DNA of 64,000 bases from Acanthaster planci (lineage: Eukaryota; Echinodermata; Asteroidea; Valvatida; Acanthasteridae): the NCBI RefSeq assembly GCF_001949145.1, contig NW_019091371.1, positions 1,474,831 through 1,538,830 of the forward strand. Direction: 5' to 3'. This document shows positions 56,241 through 64,000 of this stretch, one piece after another. Under the pieces are notes generated by a model. It saw only the letters and a list, made by a program, of their open reading frames with translations. It was not told the DNA's origin and searched no databases. The position numbers and the translations under genes were made by a program. Each line of letters opens with the position of its first letter. Position 1 is the stretch's first letter.

Positions 56241-59200
56241 CAGGGCAGAGAAACTCTTGAAAAGCTGTCAAACTCATTGTAGTAAAACACATTGGTCGTA
56301 GGCATTAATACTTGTTTTGATGAAATACTCACGCATAGTGCATGTTGGGAGTGTCAGCACCAAAAGCCCATTCCAAGTCCCAGCTGCCAAAGTAGGCGCA
56401 AAGATTGTTCGAAAAGTTGGTCAAAAAGTAACTTGGAGAGGACAAATCAACACAAAAATCAGACATATAGAAACACAAAACTCCAACAAATCATGATCCG
56501 TGTAGATTAAAACATGATGGTTAGGCCAAAAAAAAAAAGTGTTTCCCGTTTCACGACCAACCCTATTTTGAAAGCTTGACCCCAAATTTTTTTTTGGGGG
56601 GGGGGAATTCTTGGAGAGTGTGTCCTGTCTTTGTTTTAAATTTAAAAAAAGAAAGAAGTACAGCTTCTTGTGCGCGTCAGTTTATTAAAGCATGCGTGTT
56701 TCCATTAAAAGATTTATTTAGGCACGTGGAGAATTATAAATCCCCCAAACCATGCCAGCGTGCTTTGCCAAAGCTGCACTTCGCGCTCCCACCTTAATGC
56801 GCCTGCACAACACATACAGTGTACTGTACATGTACAATACACTAAATGTACACATACGACTTTCCCGAAACTTCCTGTGTTGGATCGAAACATGATCCAA
56901 CATGCAGACGTTGTTCACCTAGTGAGCACTTCTAATTTTCCTTCAATAATTGTTCGATTATAGATTGTACACATTTAAATCTGCATTTTGCACTTTTGTA
57001 GGCACATTATGGAACTATGTCCTGTTGAACTCTAATTTGCTTGAGGTAGTTTCTTGTAAGCATCTTTGCATATTGTTCAGAGATATCAATATTTTTGAAC
57101 ATTATACACCTCAATAAAAATGAATGTTTGATCATATTTAGTCAACATCCTTAACTTATAATCAACTTGTGTTGATAAAAAATAATAAGGAATGTAAACC
57201 ATAAATTAAAAATGTATGCTGTGGCAGGGCTGCATATTCTTCAGTGTTTAACTACCCATTTGTATGATTTTCGTGGTGCCTTCCCACTGGCCTGCTGTCT
57301 GCCAATTTTGGCCAGTCAAGTGGTCAGGGTTTGGTAGTATGTGGTGGCCAGCCAGCAAAAATACATGCCAGGTTGGGCCAAATTGGATTTGACCGTCCAT
57401 TGACTGCACCGACACTAAAGGGGGTTAAGGTAACTTGGATTAATTTGAATTGTTTCAAAACAAGGCTAGATTATGCCCACTACTGAGAGCGAAAAAATGT
57501 CGGTAATGCCCAGCAGCTCAATCTTTTGTGCTGAGCATGGTCTTTCGTTATAAGGCCCAACTCTTTTTGTCCCAGTTCTGGGCTCCCCGGCTCTGCATAT
57601 AAAGCCCATGTACTCGAAAACGGGTCGCCCAGCAGGGAGTGGTTAATATTTTGGGTTATCCACCACCCCTCTCTCTGGTAAAATTTAACTACTCATGTAC
57701 GTGTAAGTCTGCAAAATGACGACTTACAACACAAGCTAGCATTCGCGTAAGTCATCATAATTTCTTGAGTCCCGAGAATGCCGACTTAGCCGGAGTTAAC
57801 TGTAGATACAAATATAAACAGCACAGAGGAACAAAAAACACTACACAATGTCCACTTAGTTCCCACTAGATTGCCTAAAAGAAACAAGTTTCTGTTGAGA
57901 AGCTCTACAAACTAACTGGATATATATAGATTTAAGTATAAATATTTATCTTAAGGTACAAAGCATATTTACAAGATTAACAGTTTTATCCAGTCAAATA
58001 AAATGAAATAAAATACGTTTTTGACACGACATGTAAGTAATAGAACGGAGTGTTGGAAACTGAATGATAACTAAACTACATGTAAATCAAATGAAACTAA
58101 AATAACCAATTCAGATAATGACATTAATATAAACAGTACATCAATAACTTAAATAACTATAACCATCATTTTCAAGGTGTTACACATAGGATTATAATTA
58201 ATATTGATATTTTGATAATTGACTTCTGGTGGGCAGGAAGTGGGGAGGGATATTACATGTATGTTGGAAAGACTGTTCTAGATGGCATGTGAAATGGGGT
58301 CATGGCTGAAGAGAGACTCTCGTAGAGAGTTGATGAAGGATTTCAAAGAAGGTTCAAGACAAGGTCCCAAATATCCCCTGGAGAGGGAGTTAAAATATCT
58401 AGGAAAGACGGTGAATTCTCACTACATACAACTGTGCTTATGTTTATTCAGATTTAATATTGTTTGCCAATCTCTGATAGCCACGCCCTTACATTCCATG
58501 TTAGGCTAATGATGTCATAAATGGCCGAGCAAAACAAGTTTTGATTGGATGCTGATCACCGTCGGACTCTTGCTCAATCAAAGGCTACTCCAGAGGGAAA
58601 ATCGATTTTGCCAGGGGAGCCGGTGCAATGCTCCACCGTGAGACAGGATTTGGTTGGAAACGGTGGCCTAACTTACCTTTCATTTGACCATGTTTGGTTA
58701 AAGTCACAGTGTGAATATGTTGTAATGGAATTTACCAGATCTGTAAGTTGTTCGCAAATCTCAAAATGCCATTATCCATCCAAAAAAGACTGATGGAAAA
58801 TCGCCCCTTTGGCCACTGGGGTGCCATCCTGGGAAGAATGCTGACTTGCTACCAAGGTTCTTCTTACATTAAAAGCCATAGTTTGGTAGTTGAGTCTGTT
58901 TCGTGACATATTACCAAACCGCACTTCGCTCGAAATCCAATTTGATCTTGTAAAGGAGGAAACTCCCATTTGAGCATGCTGTTTTTTTGCTTTCACATAT
59001 CCTATGATCGTTTTGTTGAGTCAAGCTTGGTCCAAACACAACTGCTTTTGGTCGGCAAACCATGGTTGGAAACTGTCAAAACTCCAACACTAACTTTCTA
59101 TGGAATTTTAACTCCTATACAGACTTTGGGGAAATAGTTTAGAAAAAAAAATGTTCCCATCGAAGTTGCTTGTGGATGGGGATGGAGAGGAGATTCATTG

Positions 59201-59690
59201 CTTGTATCAACATATTTTATACACAGATGTACTACATACCGCATGTTCATAGCGAGCTCATCGACGTCTCAACATGCCTTGTACATTGTACATGCATGTA
59301 CATGTACGTGTGCAAATGTTAGAACCTGAACCGAACCAAAATTCGACAATTTTTGAGCCGTACCACAACTGAACCTTGGCTCCTACTTGCAGCACTACAA
59401 TAAAGTGTTGGTTTTCCTGGTGTTAACCTGCGGGACAAATTCGGAAGAAACAGAAACCTATTTGTAGAGGGATTTTGACGACAAATGAGATGCTGAGCAG
59501 ACAGTTGTACAGAGGAGGCCAGTGAAGTTTGGCAAGACGTTGTTAATAAGTAAGAGAAATAGCATCATTGTAAGGTGGGCAATATTTTGTGAAGTAGCGA
59601 TGGATTGTTTCAAGACACTGAATGCGGTTTTTCTGGTGGGGTAGCCAAACTGGTGAGCTGTATTCCAAGATTGTCTGCAGAAAAAAACAG
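56241..59690. other. No gene recognised
   Basis: AT-rich intronic DNA. A G run lies at 56,596-56,605, and TAGGCCTA and ACATGTAC words are frequent. Open frames at 58,282-58,793 show no domain motifs. Confidence 0.4.
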
Positions 59691-59699
59691 TACAGTCCT

Positions 59700-60075
59700 T
59701 CGGTAAAACGAGCTCGGGTAAGACGAGACTCCGGTTAAGGCGAGTATATTTGCTGGTCCCGACTGAATTATGCACATTCCTATGAGGAAAAAAAATCCAT
59801 AATACCAACTCGGGTTTTACAAGATTCCATTTAAGATGAGCATTTTGGGGGGCCCCAGCTGCATGCAAATGTATTGTTATCCGTCTAATTAGCACAAGCG
59901 TTTTTGAAGGCAACTTGTCACTCAGTCAATCCATTGGATTCCTAAAGGCGCTTCCGTAATTGATTGTGTACAGCAGCAGTAAAGCGCTGCGGTTTTCACT
60001 CACCAAGTGAAGCCCTCTACTGGCAGATCCACAAAACCAATAACTGGTTCCCATCCTTTTTGTGCAACAAGTGCA
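59700..60075 (+). mobile_element. pogo-like MITE, copy B
   Basis: It starts TACAGTCCTTCGGTAAAACG and contains GAGCTCGGGTAAGACGAGAC, TATGCACATTCCTATGAGG and GGCAACTTGTCACTCAGTCA. It aligns with the inverse of 26,720-27,105 through nearly its whole length. No coding sequence. Confidence 0.65.
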
Positions 60076-60396
60076 GCACTGATGTTGGTTACCACATAAA
60101 ATGTTAATGTACTTACGTGCGTGCCTTGTATGACGATCTAATTGCGGCGTGCTGGGGACATAAAATGGCATCGCTCCACACTTGCATCCTCCAACTCGAC
60201 TTGACTGGTATTATGTTATTGTTCTTTATTTCAAGTCTTTATTCATAAAAAGTACAGTTACTTCTCACTTTAATAAACATAAACTGTTTTGAAATAAAAT
60301 TCCAAACCACACGTACGTGCATACAAAGTACATGTAGGCCTACATGTATGTACAGGAAGTTGTACATGATGTACGCTTAACGATGCGGTCGATCGG

Positions 60397-60762
60397 TTAC
60401 ACATGCAACAAGCGGGACAGCAGCTTTCGCGTAAAACGAGGTCCAGATGTACATGTAGAGGAAAGGCCTGGATTTAGTTTAATGTCTCCTGACCCTATGA
60501 GTTGAAGCTGAAAGGTGCAGTAGGAATTGTTGTCATACAGGATTCTCTGCCTGTGATATTTCGTAGGCCTATGTCCCGTCCTGGCTTTCACAGTAGATCC
60601 AGAGGGAACAAAGAGGTTTTCATAGTGGTCACAGCTGATGAATAATAATAGCAGTGTTGCCAGCAGGTGTAGCCTGTTGAGGTATATAGAGTCATTGTAA
60701 CATGGCAAGTGGCATCCACAGTTCACTAAGCAGGAAGCTTTATGCAAGTACGATGGCTTCAC
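60397..60762 (-). pseudogene. LINE leader / ORF2 start remnant
   Basis: A 121-codon frame contains YHRQRILYDNN, then LIGSGDIKLNPGLS. The GDIxLNPGP motif marks the start of ORF2 in CR1/L2-like LINEs, as also seen near 44,000. No endonuclease follows, so only the 5' end of a copy is present or the rest is deleted. Confidence 0.6.
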
Positions 60763-61170
60763 TTCTCAGTTCAGAGAAGCAAGAAATACAAGATGAATTT
60801 CACTAATAGCTCCAAAAGTAAGACGAAGCTGATGCTGAAAATGGTCTGGAAAGGTCACGGTCACTAGCTGAGTAAAATGGTGATAAATATTTGTGTCGAT
60901 CAACACTTTGAAGGGTAGAAACTTGGGGTGAATGCAGACCTGAAACAGAGCGTCACGATCAGCCGCACAGGAATATAAATTGACTCCAGTAGCCCTTGTC
61001 TTGTGGCTGTAAGTCCTTCATTCACTTCACCAGAATTTTATCTTTATTTTTCTTACTATCTTCTCTTAAACTTTCAACCCTTACTTCTTCATCTGTAGCC
61101 TATCTATAATTCATTATAAAATTCTGCAATGGACAGTTGACCAGAAAAGCAGGAATACAATTCTACAAAC

Positions 61171-61390
61171 CTTCAACTTGGTGCCAACACCATCAGTGCC
61201 AGAAACTAAGATTGGATCCTTGAAACCAGCCGCTGTGATATCAAACAGACCTCCAAATCCACCAAGTGAAGCATGACAGCCTGGTCGCGATGTGGAAACA
61301 GCTAATGGTTTAATAGCATCAACTAAGTTATTACCTGCTGCTATATCTACACCACAGGCTGCATAGGTTAAACCAGTCTGGCTTACTGTC
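61171..61390 (-). CDS. GART: GART exon: start of AIRS domain
   Basis: The reading frame gives [15 protein letters not shown] near the start, then the [17 protein letters not shown] stretch, and ends with [10 protein letters not shown]. These are the N-terminal signature regions of AIRS (PurM), which closes the imidazole ring of formylglycinamidine ribonucleotide with [11 protein letters not shown] belongs to the conserved ATP and phosphate-binding region of the PurM family. The acceptor is TACTATCAG, and the donor follows a complete AAG codon (GTTTGT), so the exon ends in phase 0. Only 406 bp separate it from the preceding GARS exon, while the next intron is 9.2 kb. Confidence 0.95.
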
Positions 61391-61796
61391 CTGATAGTAA
61401 AGAAATAAAAAAGGTCAGGAAGTTAGACGGGATGAAACAGTTTTTCAAGAACACCCCCAAAGCTCAATTCATTATCAAACAACAACCAAAAATAATTTAA
61501 AACAATAAAAACTACAAATTACAACTGTGAAGTTGAGGGGAAAATAGAAGGGCCCTAAAAAATAAGTCAATGTTTCACGAAGCATGTTTTACGAACCCTA
61601 AGCATGTTTTACGAACCCAATACAGAACTTTTAAGCGACAGGAAATTTTATGCCCCTTTCAAGAACTAGCACAAGTCTACCACATAACAGTTCAAAAGGC
61701 CCTTTTGATATATAAACAACCACAAGTATCTCTCCAAATTGCTATTATACATGTAAGTTAGATTTAATAATTAACAGGCTGGACATTAACGATCAC

Positions 61797-62028
61797 CTGT
61801 TTTTCTGCAAGAATTCACAACCCTTGAATCCAATATCCTTTCGATGAAATCCTCCTTCAAAGTGAATGATTTCCGCTAACTTCAGAGCCTGAGCTGCAGC
61901 TGTTGGCAAATTATTTGCCAGGGCAACAGTTGCTAGAACACGCCCTCCAGAAGTCACAACCTTATTATCACAGATGGCAGTGCCTGCATGGAAGACTATC
62001 TGGTTGAATTCTTGAACTTTATCTAAAC
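61797..62028 (-). CDS. GART: GART exon: end of GARS domain
   Basis: The exon encodes about 77 residues of the GARS C-terminal region. It includes FHAGT, the GGRVLATVAL stretch, and FEGGFHRKDIGFKG near the end, all closely like the same region of animal GART. GARS ligates glycine to phosphoribosylamine using ATP. The acceptor is a T-rich tract ending TTTTAG, and the donor is CAG followed by GTGATC. The exon starts with two bases that complete a split codon and ends after two bases of another, which the first base of the next exon completes to Arg. No frameshift or stop is seen. The N-terminal GARS exons are not visible up to the gap at 63,779. Confidence 0.95.
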
Positions 62029-63470
62029 CTAAAATAGAACGGATCAAGACAAAAGAGGTACAACACTGAAGATGGGGTTACATCCAATGACACCACATAT
62101 AGGTATGAGCAACACACATTTACACTAGCTCTGGGTCTCCTCTATAGTCACAAAAGATTTAGGTGTTGTTTAACATTTTCCAAGTAATACTATACAGGAG
62201 GAAGTGCTGTGTCAATGGAGACCTTTCTGTTTTAAAAGTCCCACTGCAGGTAGATTGACCTTTCTTGTCCCTGAGTAATAAACAGCAGTGGGGTCTTTTG
62301 TATTGGCCTTACATGAGGTCAGTTAAATTAAATTTGATACATTAAATTTGATAGGGAATCAGTATCAACATTTTGATGAACAAAAAGCATGTCAGAGTCA
62401 CAAACTTACAAAGGAATTGATTTGTACAAATCAGCGAGGGTGAATATAGCAACAATCATACCATGATAAGTAAAATAAGTTTTCAATTTTAGTTAAATTG
62501 AAAAAATCAAGTAATTCTCTTTGTATCCTTACAAATTTATGTCATAAAAAGATCTGCATGAATCTGGTCAACATACACGAATATGGATAGCAGTTTAGTG
62601 TAGGAGATATGGCACCTTTGTTTTAACTTTGCTGTCATCATGCTGTGTCTATTGCATGTCTGTATCCATTATCAAACATAACAGGATTGTGTGATTCTTT
62701 CTCGCATTGAAAATTTTAATTTGATGATATACATGTAGAGGAATTAGTTATGCAGCTAAGAATGTGAATTGGTTAAAGTTAGCAAATTTATTGTTCATTT
62801 GACTGTAACAGAAAGTTACAACTGACTGTTCACATTTAACAATAGTATTAGGGTACAGATGTCTCCAAATCATGAATGCACTCATCAGAAAATGCAACTT
62901 TAAAACCAAAGCAAAAGATATTTTATTGTACTTTTCAGTTGACAAGTCATAATGCGACAGACAATTTGTGAAATTATTGTGTGTATAAGGTGACTCTTGT
63001 CATCATGAAATCATTGGTCTAGTATTGGTGAAGGTTTCCCCTGGCTGAAAAGAACATTTGATGAAAAAAGCAAATTATTTTAAATCCTCTAATACAATTG
63101 AACACGATAATTGAACATGTTTTCCATATAATTCTTGTCCTTTCGAACAAAAATGTGCCACTCAAATTTCCGTTTATTTTCTGAGCTTTAAGGCCCACAG
63201 GAAAAATCCTGCTATGAATAATAAGAATAAATGATTGTAAAAAGAAAAGGAGAATCTTACTAACTTTGAGGGTGAAAAAACATTTGAAGATTCTCACACT
63301 GGACTACACACAGTGTTCCACATGCTTATTGCTAACAGTCCTGAATCCTCCAATATTAATATGATTTTGCACACACCCTAGGGAGTTAGGGTTAATACTC
63401 ATTTCCAGAGGCTGAATTTAGCTACTTTGTAAGGAACTGACAAATTCCAATCGGACGTCAGCAGAATACA
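62029..63470. other. No gene recognised
   Basis: This should be an intron of GART upstream of the last GARS exon seen. No earlier GARS exon was recognised. Frames at 62,748-63,297 show no family motifs. Confidence 0.4.
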
Positions 63471-63474
63471 TTTT

Positions 63475-63778
63475 TAATCCTTGCTGTGCCTTGTCTGCAC
63501 TACGAAAGGTGACAAAATGGCCTGCTTCAGTGTCTGCAATAGCATAACCCTAGACCCACACACAGTATTGCTTCCACATACAGTGTGAGGTTCCACTGCA
63601 GTGAAATTGCTCCGCATGATGCAACACCAAACAACTGAATGCCTACTATCATATGTGTGTACATGCACGTGGCATGTGCCCGAAGGGTTGGCACAAAGCC
63701 AACAGTGAAAGTGGAACTCGAACCCACGACCTCCTGCTTACTAGTGCAGATGTCTTAACCACTCGACCATCGAGCTTG
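63475..63778 (-). mobile_element. tRNA-derived SINE
   Basis: The minus strand starts with a tRNA-like head: A box TGGTCGAGTGG (63,759-63,769) and B box GGTTCGAGTTC (63,714-63,724), close to the polymerase III consensus. A non-tRNA body with a CCAACCCTTCGGG hairpin-like segment follows down to about 63,475. The head resembles tRNA-Ser or tRNA-Leu. The link TAAGCAGGA before the B box is shared with 51,570-51,637. The 5' end touches the assembly gap, so the element may be cut. Confidence 0.7.
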
Positions 63779-64000
63779 NNNNNNNNNNNNNNNNNNNNNN
63801 NNNNNNNNNNNNNNNNNNNNNNNNNNNNNNNNNNNNNNNNNNNNNNNNNNNNNNNNNNNNNNNNNNNNNNNNNNNNNNNNNNNNNNNNNNNNNNNNNNNN
63901 NNNNNNNNNNNNNNNNNNNNNNNNNNNNNNNNNNNNNNNNNNNNNNNNNNNNNNNNNNNNNNNNNNNNNNNNNNNNNNNNNNNNNNNNNNNNNNNNNNNN
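63779..64000. other. Assembly gap (Ns)
   Basis: All positions are N to the end of the window. The gap starts directly at the tRNA-like head of a SINE, which suggests that repeats stopped the assembly here. Confidence 1.

Larger units (their letters stand above)
13342..62028 (-). other. GART: GART gene, internal part (5 exons, 4 introns)
   Basis: The five coding exons on this strand translate, in order, to the C-terminal part of GARS (glycinamide ribonucleotide synthetase) followed by a nearly complete AIRS (aminoimidazole ribonucleotide synthetase). This is the order found in the animal trifunctional enzyme GARS-AIRS-GART, a cytosolic protein of de novo purine synthesis. Every junction has an AG acceptor and a GT donor, and the split codons rejoin in frame. 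Introns are 406, 9,231, 24,314 and 13,476 bp. The first GARS exons lie to the right of the window. The formyltransferase domain should follow to the left but was not recognised before position 1, so either the next intron exceeds 13 kb or that domain is absent. Confidence 0.95.

Noticed and set aside
56718-56963. Small overlapping frames on both strands near 56.8 kb
   Set aside because: No motifs, and ACATGTAC-rich sequence explains the open frames.
63714-63778. tRNA-Ser or tRNA-Leu gene
   Set aside because: The A and B boxes are good, but the acceptor stem does not pair and a non-tRNA body follows, so it is a SINE.

Overview
The window is nuclear DNA of an animal, most likely a marine invertebrate. 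It contains multi-exon coding sequence with GT-AG introns, AT-rich non-coding DNA, a dense mixture of animal-type transposons, and a run of Ns from 63,779 (a scaffold gap). The repeat content (DIRS retroelements, CR1/L2-like LINEs, Tc1, hAT-like and pogo-like MITEs, tRNA-derived SINEs) and the very frequent ACATGTACATGT motif fit an amphioxus, hemichordate, echinoderm or mollusc genome. The sequence alone does not decide between them.

The only conserved cellular gene recognised is GART, the trifunctional de novo purine synthesis enzyme, on the minus strand. Five internal exons are visible: 61,797-62,028 (end of the GARS domain), 61,171-61,390 (start of the AIRS domain), 51,741-51,939, 27,178-27,426 and 13,342-13,701 (rest of AIRS). 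All splice phases agree. The GARS N-terminus lies beyond the right edge. The GAR-formyltransferase domain was not found in the 13.3 kb to the left. The introns are about 0.4, 9.2, 24.3 and 13.5 kb, and almost everything else in the window sits inside them or in the flanking DNA.

Layout. 1-13,341: repeats, a RecQ-helicase-like fragment (5.5 kb), a broken DIRS copy (6-9 kb) and MITEs. 13.7-27.2 kb (GART intron): a tandem duplication, LINE fragments, and two DIRS copies side by side (19-24.5 kb) with terminal inverted repeats. 27.4-51.7 kb (GART intron): hAT-like MITEs; a decayed multi-exon DDE-transposase-like gene on the plus strand (29.7-33.3 kb) whose last three exons splice in frame; a small MITE family; LINE fragments; a 140-bp tandem array; a fourth DIRS copy apparently split by a LINE composite (40.7-45.8 kb); a nearly full-length Tc1 transposon (48.0-49.7 kb); and a GGGATCCC-rich minisatellite. 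51.9-61.2 kb (GART intron): tandem repeats, an internally deleted LINE and a MITE with a clean 9-bp target duplication. 62-63.8 kb: unassigned DNA and a tRNA-derived SINE.

No rRNA genes, CRISPR arrays, operons or bacterial features are present. Most short open frames are chance frames or remnants of transposons. All transposon coding regions I could follow carry frameshifts or stops, so they appear inactive unless the assembly contains errors.
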